64,000 nt of DNA, taken from contig CM069443.1 in NCBI GenBank assembly GCA_035610835.1, positions 88,348,690-88,412,689 of the forward strand. Direction: 5' to 3'. Under the pieces are notes generated by a model. That model did no database searches, was not told the DNA's origin, and was given only the letters and a program-made list of their open reading frames with translations. Position 1 is the stretch's first letter. The number at the start of each line of letters is the position of its first letter. This document shows positions 44,945 to 55,844 of the stretch, in pieces. The position numbers and the translations under genes were made by a program. This DNA is from Ophiura sarsii. Taxonomy: Eukaryota; Echinodermata; Ophiuroidea; Amphilepidida; Ophiuridae.

Positions 44945-45479
44945 TAATGCACTTATCAATTGCAAGCCTGGCCCCCGGGGACCCGGGGCATGGCGGGGAC
45001 CATGCGGGGACCGTACACGAGTGTACAAAAAATGATGCCCGGCTATGCGGGGGAGTGTACGCGGACAAACTGTGCCCCCGCTAGCCGGGGCGTGTAGCGG
45101 GGACGTACGCTAAGGTACACAAATGTACACCCCGGGCGCTTGCTATAAATAAGCTAGAGATGCGATGCGCTTGACAAAATAAGCCTAATAACACATAGGG
45201 AACACATAGAAATGCATTCCGTTATGGTTGCAGAAAGAAATAAGCGACCTTGGGACTGTAGCCGGGTGAATACTTTGTCCTGGAAATGGGTGGCCGGGAC
45301 TGTACACTTTGTCCCGGCCAAGGGGGGCCGGGACTGTAGCGGGGACGTACAAAAAATGGTGCCCGGCCCTGCGGGGACCGTACACGATTGTACCCGGGAC
45401 GTCACATGGGCAATTTGTACGTCCCGGCCCTAATCCCCCCTATCCCCCGGGGCCGGGGATGCAATTGATAAGTGCATAA
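44945..45479. mobile_element. PIF/Harbinger-like MITE, TSD TAA (copy 1)
   Basis: The element at 44948-45476 has 17-bp inverted ends TGCACTTATCAATTGCA, with TAA on both sides. A 3-bp TWA target is typical of PIF/Harbinger. The interior is GC-rich with many CCCGG, GTAC and GCGGGGAC palindromic words. Compared with the copy at 55415-55841 (opposite orientation) it carries about 110 extra bp at about 45175-45290. Confidence 0.9.
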
Positions 45480-46228
45480 TTAGTACTCAACTTGGTGTGT
45501 GCATGAAGCTAGAAGCTTCGGGGTGTGTGTGTGTGTTTAGTAGATGATTGTTTAAGTCCTGCTGAGTGAGAGGTGTCCTACTGTGGAAGTGGTGTGTAGA
45601 TGATGATTTATCTTTATCAGTGTTGCTTGAATCCAAACTTAAACTTCTATTAGTATCTTACACAAAAGATCATCAAGCACAGCCAGACTTTTAGATATCA
45701 GACTCGTTAATTAAAATAGGCAGTGGTAGCAATATGTGAAGTGTAAGAGATCGTATTACCAATACTTCACAACAAGGTCATGGCCTAAATTTTATAATAC
45801 AGTGTAGCTATTGATATGTAGGTTGGATAATTTTTTTATTCTAAATTTTAAATACAGATATTGTATTTGGGAATATAAATTCGGCATAAATACTGTGAAT
45901 TAAAGTCGTCCAAACACAAAACACATCACTTTGATAGTATTGAACTTTTTTTCAAGAGTTTGTTAGAATTGAAATCCTGCTCGGACAGATTGTCTGTATA
46001 AAGTTGCAATATTGTAGTACTGGTTGCAACACTGCAAACTCGGTCAAAGGGTATTTTTTGTAACAAATTTGCAATGCGCAGATACCGTGAACATGTTGTC
46101 GGTCGCCGCCATTTATTATGATAGAAAATTTGCAAAAAGTGAAATAACATAGTGGTGACGTTCTGTTAGATACATATACGTGAAAGTATTACAGTTTACT
46201 AAACCTAGGCTATTTTTTCCCGAACTAA
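45480..46228. other. No feature recognised
   Basis: A short GT run near 45523-45534. Nothing else supportable. Confidence 0.4.
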
Positions 46229-46622
46229 TACACCTATCAGTTGTAAGACGCACTATACGACCCCCGGGAGAGGTGCGTCGTGGGTGCGCGATCGTTTACC
46301 AATAATTCTTGACGGAGGGTACGTCAGTGGCAGCCTTTGGTCCGTCAAAAAAAATGACGGAGGGTGCGTAAAGGTCCGTCACTTTACATGGGTGCGTCAC
46401 AGTGTACATCTGTTTACGATCAACAAAATACGACCTTTAAATATACGTTATAGGCCTACTGTACCACAAACCCTTGATACCGCCAACCAAGCTCCACTTT
46501 AATACCGCAAACATCACTCCGATATTTTATACCGCATGTTCTAAAATGCATGAAATCACTCGATCATCGCCAATTGCTCCGCGCAGTCGCTTACTATCGT
46601 CCTACGAGCCGATGGATGGAGT

Positions 46623-47115
46623 ATACAGCACAGTGGCGTAACCAGCGGGGGGCAGGGGCGGGAGCCCCTCCACTTGGAACCCTTGCCCCCCCCCCCCGCT
46701 TGCCCCCCCAAATGAAATCAAGTACGGCTGCAAATGAAATTTACAAACAAAGTACACACCAAATCCCCCCCCCCAATAATGACATCGTGTCGGTTGAGAT
46801 TGGCACTGTCGGTTCATTTGACGAAAGGAATCATGGAATTATGATGGTCAAAAGTACACATATGAAAAAATTTCGCGCGCTACGCGCGCATATGTCTTCA
46901 CAAAATGAAATATTCTTTGGTACAAGCTTGTTTAGAGCCAAAATGTAGCTCAATTGTCCAAAAATTAGCTGTAAAGTCGAAAATTTTCGCGCACTACGCG
47001 CGCATCTCTTTACTCAACAAATCTTAGGAGCCCCCCCCTCCCCCATTTCAAGTCACTGCCCCTTCTTTCCCCCCCCCCCCAAATGAAAAAGTCTAGTTAC
47101 GCCACTGATACAGCA
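46623..47115. mobile_element. hAT-like MITE CAGTGGCGTAAC, TSD ATACAGCA
   Basis: The element at 46631-47107 has the exact 8-bp TSD ATACAGCA and CAGTGGCGTAAC ends. The interior contains TTTCGCGCGCTACGCGCGCA and a second GCGCACTACGCGCGCA. 477 bp. Same family as 40355-40682 and the fragment at 18620. Confidence 0.92.
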
Positions 47116-47296
47116 GTCTTGACCCGAGACTCTGCTACCGGGGGAAGCACTCGTAATCACCCGTGTTGTCCATGCAAATTTAATCAAATTTAGGGCATCG
47201 CATGTGGAGGTCATCAGGGGGGGGGGGGGGGGGGGAGGCATATCTGACTATTTATTTTAGTATACAAAGGTTTACATCGAGTTTGTAATTTCATTT

Positions 47297-47333
47297 GGGG
47301 GGAATCATGGTGGGGGGTTGGGGGGTTGGGGGG
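47297..47333 (+). other. G-quadruplex-forming motif
   Basis: Four runs of six G (47297, 47312, 47320 and 47328); the last three are separated only by TT. A longer G-run lies just upstream at about 47218-47235. Confidence 0.8.
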
Positions 47334-47637
47334 AGCCCCAGGGGGACTTATCACAAAAACGGTATACGTCTATGTGCCGCCTTTTGGGGTGCCTTTTCTC
47401 GAAGTATATGGGTGGTATTGATTAAATCAGAAATGTTTTTGGTATTTGTAAATGCCCCCTTAAATTCTTTGATGGTTTATAGAAGGTGTAATTTCCAATC
47501 CGAAGTTCAAATGTTTAAATACACTTTCGAGAACCTAATTTTGGTTAAAATACACATTCGAGAACCCAATTTTCTACTTACCTCCCGTTTATTGTAAATA
47601 GGCGCAAGCCTACATGTATAACAAGGGATGAAGGATG

Positions 47638-47693
47638 CCCCACCCCACACCACCCCACCACACCCCACCCCACCCCACCACACCCCACCTCCT
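47638..47693. repeat. CCCCACCACA microsatellite
   Basis: Irregular C/A repeat of CCCCACACCACCCCAC type, followed by a stray GGTTACGCCACTG terminus of the hAT-like family at 47693-47705. Confidence 0.85.
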
Positions 47694-48349
47694 GGTTACG
47701 CCACTGAACGGGTCGAAGCAGAATGGGAAATGTTCTCGAAATTGTTTCATCCTCATCCTGACGTTTATGACAATCAGTTAAATATTTTATGAATTTTAGA
47801 CCAGTCAGACATTATTGTGCATATAAAAGTTCTCCTCTTGGTTCCGTCCATTCGGTCCCGGTCCGGGGTCTATATAATTATTCGAGGGCCAGGGTTGACA
47901 ACACCGAATAAGGGCAGATCCCCGTCGGAATCAAAGGTAGTTTCATTTTCAGTAGTCATCGTGTTTTATCCAGTTTAATCAACGATATCTGACGACGGGG
48001 TGCGTCGTCATGGTCCGTCAGAATCCACCAATGGTGCGTCCAAAAATTGACTGAGGGTGCGTATTTGGATGGCAATGGTCCGTCGTTTTTTTGACACAGG
48101 GTGCGTCATGGTACATGAGAAGTCGACGCACCTCGGTAAAGTGACGCACCACTCCCGGGGGTCGTATAGTGCGTCTTACAACTGATAGGTGTATAACTAG
48201 GTAGGTACCCAAAAAAAAAAGTTTTATATTATGTTGAAATCAGCTTACAGCGTACGAAATTAGGAATAAAACGGTCCGTTTGGCCATTTAAATTGCTCAA
48301 AAAAAAGTTGTTTTAAAAAAATAATAGAAAATAAAAAATAATATGGTCG

Positions 48350-48410
48350 GCACCAAGGTACACGGTCGGTCGGACGTGGACAAACAAACAAAAAAGAATT
48401 TTTGGCCTAA
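48350..48410. mobile_element. TAAGGCC family, right-end fragment
   Basis: ACACGGTCGGTCGGACG, GACAAACAAACAAAAAAG and TTTTTGGCCTAA. Matches the right end at 8940-9092, here with one copy of the subterminal block. Confidence 0.65.
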
Positions 48411-49243
48411 GCCCTAAAGGAACTCCTGTTTGTTTTGAGTTTGACAAGCTCAAATAATGATCAAAAATTTCTTGATGCACCCCAGGATGCTTCACTTTCA
48501 TCACATGACCAGATGACCTTCAGTTGTTAATTACTTTAACACATGTGTGACACTGTTTGTTCTGGTGATAAGCCCTGCTAGTACTGTAAGGGCGCTAAGC
48601 ATTATGGGGTACATCAAGAAATCTTCTTTGAATAATGATAGTGATAAATGACTTGCCATGCAGGTGCTTGCTTGACCTGGACGAGTTTCAAGACACCCTA
48701 GTTTTTTTGGTTAAACCTTTAAATAACATTTTAACGCAAGTGAAAAACGTCAGGAAATGCATCTCATATGTTGTATCGTAACATATCTAGAAGATATTAG
48801 GAGTCACTTTTTTAAATGTTGTCTTAATTGCCATTTTTCCGGGCCATTTTTACTTCCTAGCGTTTAGAAACTATTCGCCATTCACCATGCTATCACTGAC
48901 CTTTCGAACGGTATAACAAGAGCTTCATCCTACTGTAGTAGGCTGACTCCCATCACATCAAAACATACCTCTTGGGGTCTTTTATCGAATGGCTGATTTA
49001 ACATCATCAAAACAAGCAAATATCAAGCTTTAATTGATACCTCATAATTGCCATTTAGCCTTAAGAATCAGGAAATATGATGAATAGAAGCTTAGTAAGT
49101 ATTCCTTTTAATTTCTTTATATATTTCAAGACATTTTACTTCATATCTAGCAATTAGAAATCCGACAAGAGGTATGTTTGATGTGATAGGTCACCTGTAA
49201 TCACCACATACCTGTAATCATCACAAACGAAGGCATGCGCCTT
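48411..49243. other. No feature recognised
   Basis: Nothing supportable. Confidence 0.4.
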
Positions 49244-50148
49244 GATAAAGTGGAGGACTGGATGAATAGTACTGAAAAGGACATTATTAAAAGACGCAGA
49301 GCAACTGCATGAAGAGCTTGTGGAAAACTTTATGGAAGGCTAAATCACTATCCAGAAAACTGTTCTGTATCATGTTTGGGGAACTATTTTTGGTTCTTTA
49401 AAGAACCTTTAAGGGTTCTCCTGGCAGGACAACTTTAGAACCATTTTTTCTAAGCGTGTATAATGCTAAGAATGGTGTTTCAGCATCAACTGGAGATAGC
49501 ATGTGACAAATGAGGACCTGTACAGGGATATGCCTAAAGTCTCGGGATAAGATCAGAGAACGTAGAGCGTGTGTGGTCTAGTGGATAAGACGCCGGTCTC
49601 ACGATGCAAAGGTTGTGAGTTCGAGCCCCGCTGCGGCCAACATGTTTGTATCCTTAGGCAAGGTACTTAGTCTCAATTGCTTCGTCGACCCAAGCGATAT
49701 TTGGGGAGCTGTTAGGATATCAAAATCTAAGTAGTGCTGATAGGCTTGTGCACTTGTCGACTGGTAGCCGCCTAAGTGTAGCGACCAAAGGATTCTGATA
49801 TCTAAACTGGCAGCGATAATAATTGATTTAAAAAGCGCTTTGGGACTGTGCTTGCATTGTGGAAAGCGCTATATAAGAACGGTAATATTATTATTATTAT
49901 TATTAAGATTTGCCGGACACTACTTCAGAGGGTCCAATGAGCTTGTCTCCAAACTCATACACTGGATTCCAAAACATGGAGTAAGAAGGCATGGTAGACC
50001 AGCCCTAACCTACAATTATCTACTAAAGCATGACACAGGATTACAGGTAGAAGAAATCGAGTCAGCTATGTTGGAAAGGAAGATTTGGAGAAACATCGTG
50101 GTTCGGGAAAATCACCCGACATGTCAAGTCACATATAGAAAACAATAA
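49244..50148 (+). pseudogene. LINE reverse-transcriptase C-terminal remnant, split by a SINE
   Basis: Three blocks read as the C-terminal part of a non-LTR ORF2. The first (49244-49372) reads DKVEDWMNSTEKDIIKRR, then a stop, then RACGKLYGRLNHYPENCSV. The second (about 49470-49560) contains NEDLYRDMPKVS with stops. The third (49905-50148) contains RFAGHYFRGSNELVSKLI, HGRPALTYNYLLKHDTG and AMLERKIWRNIV, followed by a stop. This order is common to C-termini of LINE proteins. Between blocks one and two lies a short GGTTCTTTAAAGAACC-bearing repeat, and between two and three a full tRNA-derived SINE. Several stops and frameshifts show it is dead. The clade is not assigned. Confidence 0.75.
49566..49903 (+). 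mobile_element. tRNA-derived SINE, family C, with (ATT)n tail
   Basis: The tRNA-like head has box A TGGTCTAGTGG and box B GAGTTCGAGCCCC. The 3' end carries AAAGCGCTTTGGGAC, GGAAAGCGCTATATAAGAAC and an ATT-repeat tail. The GCGCTATATAA..(ATT)n ending is shared by many animal SINEs mobilised by LINEs with the same tail. It lies inside the LINE remnant; no clear TSD was found. Confidence 0.85.
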
Positions 50149-50169
50149 AGAAATACCAATTTCACATCC

Positions 50170-50275
50170 CAAAAAGTCATGATCAGAAATGTAAATCTGC
50201 AAGAAAATCTACTTTTTAAAAAAACCATGAATAGATAGTATATAACTGGAAAAAGATCACATAATATGCCTTTAA
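50170..50275. mobile_element. TTAA family B, right-end fragment
   Basis: ATGATCAGAAATGTAAATCT, GCAAGAAAATCTACTTT and AAGATCACATAATATGCCT then TTAA match the right arm of 37453-39366. Confidence 0.75.
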
Positions 50276-50934
50276 GGGAAGTTGATCAAAGGGGGTCAAA
50301 TGCAGGTCTTCTGTGTTCAATGGATGAAACCCTAAGGGAGTGTTCATAAATACTTTGGGGGCGGGGCTGGAACATTTTAATTTTGGTTTACTAACACTTT
50401 TTGTCCCTCCCTCTCGCTATAGCGTAGAATGGGGATACTTTGACCCACTTTTTTACATTTTTATTTTTATTCGTCGCATGGAAGATAGTTTTTGTTGGTA
50501 AACTAGACTAGTTGATAGTATATAACTTGCCTCTCACATGACTTGTTTTGTTTTGAAAATTAAAGTATTTCTAGATACTTTTCCCCCATCATTGAGTGGG
50601 TCAAAGTGACCCCCACATCGGGGTAACTTTGGCCCATATGCGAAAAACTTGTTCAAACCTACTTGGGTGATAAGATAATTTCAACCTTTGTTTATAATTA
50701 AGGTTTTTTACAGTTCATTGAAGTGTTTTTAAAAAACAACAACAATTATGAAATTGTTTACAGATTAGAATGTAAAATACCAAAAACACCAAAAAAGAAA
50801 CAAATTGTAAAACTAGAGGTTAACATTCCAAATAAAAAAGGAAAATCATTTAATTTGTTTTGACTTCTTACAAGCATTTAACAAATAAATTGGGTTGTAA
50901 ATGTTGAAAATTTATTGTTTTTTTCTTATATGCT

Positions 50935-51319
50935 TTAAAGGGGCATTGAGAGATGTATCGATATACTAAATGAGCAAATAACGTAAAGATAATCATCAAC
51001 ATAGCCCAAATCCAAAAGGTCATACAATTCCGACATCGCCTTCATGCCAAATAAGCAAATAACGGCACTTCCGGGTTGAGATTTGCCGCGAAAGTCTGCA
51101 CGAAAAACGATAGCATAACTTCCGAATTCAGCACCTAGTTTCGATATGATCATATCGAAACTAAGAAAATCATGAAATTTTATATGATAAACGGCGAATG
51201 TTGGTAAACTGTTTCAGATGGTAGTTAGTATATGCCTAAGTATTACTTTGATGCAAACAAATTGATTTCCAGGATAATTGAGGGCGCACTCCCATACGTA
51301 TCCCTCAATGCCCCTTTAA
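50935..51319. mobile_element. TTAA MITE, family A (inverted copy)
   Basis: The element at 50939-51315 is flanked by TTAA on both sides, in opposite orientation to 37079-37448 and nearly identical to it. It contains the perfect palindrome GTTTCGATATGATCATATCGAAAC. The minus-strand frame at 50935-51153 corresponds to the frame of the 37-kb copy. Confidence 0.92.
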
Positions 51320-51779
51320 CATGGGCCAAAGTTACCCCACTTTTCGCTTCTTTTTCCAGTAAATGCTGGTCTGTGTCGTAATGAAGAATGCAAATGCAAA
51401 TGAATTGGATATTGTTTTGTCATAGGTAAAATACACCCATGTGAGTAAGGCAGTTGCACACATAATTATGTAGCAGGCAAATGTCACTATAAAACTGTTC
51501 TCAAAATTAGACAAATAAACTCTTTTTGTTGCTGGGCCAAAGTTACCCATCAAGGGTCAAAGTATCCCATTCTACAGTACCTCAAACTTTTTACCCCCCC
51601 CCCCCCTTGAAATTATCACTGACCTATATTGTCAACAAACATAATTATCATCAAATTAATTTTGTACACAACATTGGTTACGTTCATTTTAACTAAAATA
51701 TACTGGTATACATAACGTACCATAAAATCAACAAACATAATTATCATCAAATCTATTTTATGCATTAACGCATTAACAG

Positions 51780-51972
51780 TGTGGAGGACCGGGAAACGAT
51801 TCTGGAAGCTCATTTTCTTTAAACCTGGACTTGGATGGACTCGACATGACTTGGTCAGGTCCGACAAACTTTTAAGTTTCTTAAAAGACTCAAACTCGAC
51901 ACTTATGGACCCAGACTGAGATTTGGACTCGCGTATCCGTGAGTTCAGGCTTGTTCCAACACTGCGAATGAA
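51780..51972. mobile_element. GACTCG-rich hAT-type end
   Basis: GGACTTGGATGGACTCGACA, GACTCAAACTCGAC, GATTTGGACTCG and GTTCCAACACTG at the right edge (complement CAGTGTTGGAAC). Composition and order resemble hAT subterminal regions. An AACAGTGTGG at 51775 may be the opposite end. Confidence 0.5.
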
Positions 51973-52257
51973 GGGAAGACAAATTGAGAAGAGGAAAATC
52001 AAGAAGGTAACCATGCCCATGTGGACTGGTACACATCCGTCACAGCAAATGACCATAGAAGGTATGGGGTCATATCCCATTAAAATAGTCAAATTGTCAA
52101 TTATTCATAGGTAAATCGCCCCCTGAAAATTTTGGAAATCAACAATGTTCAAAACCTTTTTGACCCCCATTTTTTGGAGTTTCAAAACGTTTTTGACCAC
52201 TCCCCCTTAATTTTGTCCCCCCCCCCCCACAAAAAGTATACATGAACACTCCCTAAC

Positions 52258-52791
52258 ACAGACAGACTGGGAATAAACTCAGGAAATACAATGTGTGAAG
52301 CTTGCATTCCATCAGGCCACTTATTCTGTTTGAGATTTCCTGCCAAATACAAATAGGCATTGGCCTATTTGCCTATGTTGGCATTTGGTAAGACATTGTG
52401 TATAGGACTAGATAGACTATCTTGAATGGTTATAACTAGGAATTAAAGACACTGAAAGAAAAGCCTATAGTGCGGATGTCGTCAAAACCTGCCCTGTCTG
52501 TTGTTAAAAGAATGGCATTGCTACCCCTTACTATAAGTAGACTTTGCTTATTTGTCTATCTGACTAAGGGCTCTACTCTGATCTGTGGTAGTGTTTTATA
52601 TCCAGGGATGGGGTTACTCAAGTTTGGTTTTTTTGCTAGAGTCATGCCACTGTTCATACAAAGACCATACCTGCCAACATTGAAAGTCTTCTGAACATGT
52701 GCCTGGCGGTTACCCACAATGGGTGGGTCCAAGTCTTTATGTACATTATGAAACTGACAAAATGATTTAAAAACACAAAGTTTTAGGGGAA
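52258..52791. other. No feature recognised
   Basis: Presumably decayed sequence upstream of the reverse-transcriptase fragment. No frame with recognisable domains. Confidence 0.4.
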
Positions 52792-53073
52792 AAGTGTATA
52801 AGTGACCTTATAAACCACACCCTTCTCATTGACAAAATGATTGACATGGGAGTGTACAGATCCATCATACCCTGGGTATGCGATTTTTTTTTACGTAACA
52901 GGCAGCAATGAGTCAAATTTTAAAATACCCTTTCTGATTTTGTATGTATTAATGGCGGTGTCCCTCAAGGTACCAAAATAGGTCCACTTGGGTTTCAGAT
53001 TATCATCAATAATGCTGCTGTAGATGCTAAGTCAAGTTATTGGAAATATGTTGATGATATGACATTTTGCTGA
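52792..53073 (+). pseudogene. Non-LTR reverse-transcriptase palm fragment
   Basis: One frame reads KCISDLINHTLLIDKMIDMG, then SIIPWVCDFFLRNRQQ, a stop, another stop, then NGGVPQGTKIGPLGFQIIIN, AKSSYWKYVDDMTFC and a stop. GVPQG, the GPL that follows it and YVDD are the reverse-transcriptase motifs around catalytic domains 4-5 (B and C) of the palm; the two aspartates of YVDD bind metal. Domains further N- and C-terminal are lost and two in-frame stops interrupt the core, so it is a dead 5'- and 3'-truncated copy. The clade is not assigned. Confidence 0.85.
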
Positions 53074-53732
53074 ACCTGGTTTCCTTCACAAGGATTTGAA
53101 CTAGCTTTTACCTAGGTTTGTTACCCAGTGTCAAGTCTGTCTATACTTTCTTTAAATGCTGAGACGAATACGCATCTAAAGATATCTACAAGTTCAATTA
53201 TTTAAGTTGATTGGTGTATATATGTAAGTTGCACAATCCACATTTTTGTATTCAGATTATAGTTTAGAAACATAAAGGCATAAAAAACAGTTTTAAGAAA
53301 CTGGTAAAGTCTTATTTATTTATCAGGTATATTGTGAAAAATTACTTATCTGTTCATTAGCTGTTCATTGCAAAAATAAAAAAAACCTATTATGTGAATT
53401 GCTGAGATTTACAATAAGTTTTTTTATGATTTTATGAAATGTAAGAAACTATCAGTATTACATGAGTAATTCTATGAAAAACCTACAGACATGTAGCCTG
53501 TGTGTTTATTAGAAAGTGTAGTTTGGCATGTTGACATTCTTGTATAGTTGCCCTTAAACCCAACTTATTAAACATTGTTAATGGAGCCAAAACACTTCTC
53601 ATGTTTATTTTGTACGGAGCCCAAACAGTTTCTTGTGTTTATTTGTTCATGACCCTTTATACCAGGTGTTGTGATCATACTACATCATAACATTCATATG
53701 TTCTTTGTCCAAACTCAAATGTTTAGATCTTG
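53074..53732. other. No feature recognised
   Basis: Likely decayed retroelement sequence; no motif readable. Confidence 0.4.
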
Positions 53733-54150
53733 TTAGGCCAAAATAAAATACAAACATGTTTCACGTCCGGGTTTTTCAAAAAAAGGAGGAAGAAAGGCTT
53801 TTTATTTTTATTTTTTATTTTTCAAAATGGCCGCCATTTGAGATTTCTGGCAATCCATGGTGTTTTCTCTATAATGAAATGATAATTTAAAAGAGACAAT
53901 TGTTAGACAAACAAGAACTGAACATATTAACATTGTTTTAATAGTGTTTAGCACCATGTTTTACACTTTTCAGTTTTAAATTCAATTCAGATCAGTAGAT
54001 ATTGATGATGGGATAGGATTGAAAAAAAATGAAAAAAACCCTTTTTGTTGTGTTTTTTTTGAATAAAAAAATAAAAAATAAATCCATGCGGCCTCGAAAA
54101 AGGAAGCGGGCAGGGACGCGAAACTTTAAAAAAAAAATTGTTTGGCCTTA
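53733..54150. mobile_element. Foldback MITE, TAAGGCC family (copy 3)
   Basis: TTAGGCCAAAATAAAATACA and TTTCACGTCC at the left face (as complement) TAAGGCCAAACAATTTTTTT and GTTTCGCGTCC at the right. 418 bp, A/T-rich centre with GGCCGCCAT. Confidence 0.8.
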
Positions 54151-54484
54151 TAGAGCGATGTTAAACTATGTTACTTTTACTTGATAGCAATATAATTTGA
54201 TGCATACCTATTTAAAATATTATGAAGATTATGTTGAGCTGCGATATTGATTATAACGAAACAGGAAATTACTTTCCTGTTGCATACACATAGTAAATAG
54301 TAGTAAAGTCAAGTAAAACGTATGGTATCTGCAACAACAATCAATCCAGGATGTAAGAGACTTGCAGTGATGCTATAAGAGCAATATTGTGTTAAACCAC
54401 AATGTTAGTATACCCCAGATCAGGACTAGCTCGGACTTTGGCAAAGACATACAAATCACCAGTCTGACGTCCCCGCTACAATCA

Positions 54485-54827
54485 TTTATCCTGGAAATCA
54501 GTTTTTTTGCATCAAAGTAATATTTAGGCATATACTAACTACCATCTGAAACAGTTTACCAACATCCGCCGTTTATCATATAAAATTTCATGATTTTCTT
54601 AGTTTCGATATGATCATATCGAAACTCAGGTGCTGAATTCGAAAGTTATGCATCGTTTTACTCACGGACTTTTGCGTCAAATCTCAACCCGGAAGTGCCG
54701 TTATTTGCTTATTTTGGCATGAAGGCGATGTCGGAATTGTATGACATTTTGGATTTGGGCTATGTTGATGATTATCTTTACGTTATTTGCTCATTTAGTA
54801 TCGATACATCTCTCAATGCCCCTTTAA
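54485..54827. mobile_element. TTAA MITE, family A, left-truncated copy
   Basis: Runs from ATCCTGGAAATCAGTTTTTT to TCTCTCAATGCCCCT and TTAA. The palindrome GTTTCGATATGATCATATCGAAAC is intact. Small deletions shift the frame seen in the other two copies. Confidence 0.85.
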
Positions 54828-55281
54828 GCAATTATCAGAAAGTCATGAGGACTTTCCCAACATTTTCTATTCTATTTCTATTTAGAAAGGGTGTAAAAGA
54901 CATAAGGGTTCCCAATTTTACAGCACTTTTTGGATTTCTCCATTTAAGACAAAATGTTGTCCTGGTCATCATCATCATTGGTCGTCCGTGGACGAAATGG
55001 AGGAAGCAATTGCAACATACTGGACCCAGACTTTCCTGTCGTTCATGAGTTGGCGGATCTCTGGTTGATCTAAACCCATATCTGGCAATATAAGAAAACA
55101 CAATCTCTCTTGGGGAGCAATGCCACAAGTATTGCTTTATACAGAACTTAGAGTTCTTACTAAAAGGATTCTAAGTGTCTCTTAGAAATTGTTTCCTATA
55201 CCCGACTCTTGCTTGACTAGTCTGGTGGTTATCTACTACAAAATACAATGAAAACTTTAACAATGACAATAATTTAAAAAA
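54828..55281. other. No feature recognised
   Basis: Overlapping frames on both strands (54835-55128) contain no domain. Confidence 0.4.
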
Positions 55282-55411
55282 AAATGCATACAAGACAGCA
55301 TTTCTTGTAATCTCAATGATAAAACCATATAATGAACTTCCGTAAATTATATTACAAAGCACACAATTTAATCAAAGATGGACTGAAAAGAGACAGTCTT
55401 TGAATATGAAC

Positions 55412-55844
55412 TTATGCACTTATCAATTGCATCCCCGGCCCCGGGGGACCCGGGGATAGCGGGGATTAGGGACGGGACGTACAAATTGCCCATGTGACGT
55501 CCCGGGTACAATCGTGTACGGTCCCCGCAGGGCCGGGCACCATTTTGTGTACGTCCCCGCTACAGTCCCGCCCCCCCCCCCCTGGCCGGGACAAAGTGTA
55601 CAGTCCCGGCCAAGCGCATCGCATCTCTAGCTTATTTATAGCAAGCGCCCGGGGTGTACATTTGTGTACCTTAGCGTACGTCCCCGCTACACGCCCCGGC
55701 TAGCGGGGGCACAGTTTGCACGTCCGCGTACACTCCCCCGCATAGCCGGGCATCATTTTTTGTACATTCATGTACGGTCCCCGCATGGTCCCCGCCAAGG
55801 CCCCGGGTCCCCAGGGGCCGGGCTTGCAATTGATAAGTGCATTA
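55412..55844. mobile_element. PIF/Harbinger-like MITE, TSD TTA (copy 2)
   Basis: The element at 55415-55841 has TGCACTTATCAATTGCA inverted ends and TTA on both sides. The paralogous tail at about 60892-60905 reads ATGAACTTACAATACAC with a single TTA and no element. That gives the pre-insertion site directly. Opposite orientation to copy 1 (44948-45476). Confidence 0.95.

Larger units (their letters stand above)
46229..48193. mobile_element. 1.96-kb TA-flanked element with long inverted ends
   Basis: The ends CACCTATCAGTTGTAAGACG, CACTATACGACCCCCGGGAG are inverted and nearly identical over at least 54 bp, with TA on both sides. GGTGCGTC, GGTCCGTC and GAGGGTGCGT words recur at least five times near each end, like transposase-binding subterminal repeats. 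A hAT-like element sits at 46631-47107, and further foreign sequence at 47200-47705 includes a G-run, a G-quadruplex motif and a CCCCACCACA microsatellite. Confidence 0.85.
50333..52257. mobile_element. 1.9-kb element with AGGGAGTGTTCAT ends
   Basis: AGGGAGTGTTCATAAATACTT at the left and the complement of AGGGAGTGTTCATGTATACTT at the right, each with G/C-rich subterminal runs. The TTAA family A element 50939-51315 is nested inside. A third left-type end lies alone at about 43731 (AGGGAGTGTTCAGAAATACTT). No transposase frame. Confidence 0.75.

Noticed and set aside
37234..51153. A 72-codon frame shared by two TTAA family A copies (37234-37452 plus; 50935-51153 minus), even containing YVDD
   Set aside because: The copies are the same MITE, and by eye about six of seven base differences change the amino acid, so there is no sign of purifying selection. 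The frame ends inside the inverted repeat and the third copy has frameshifts.
51616..52092. 158-codon open frame, the longest in the window
   Set aside because: Crosses a GACTCG-rich transposon end and unrelated flanks; no domain.
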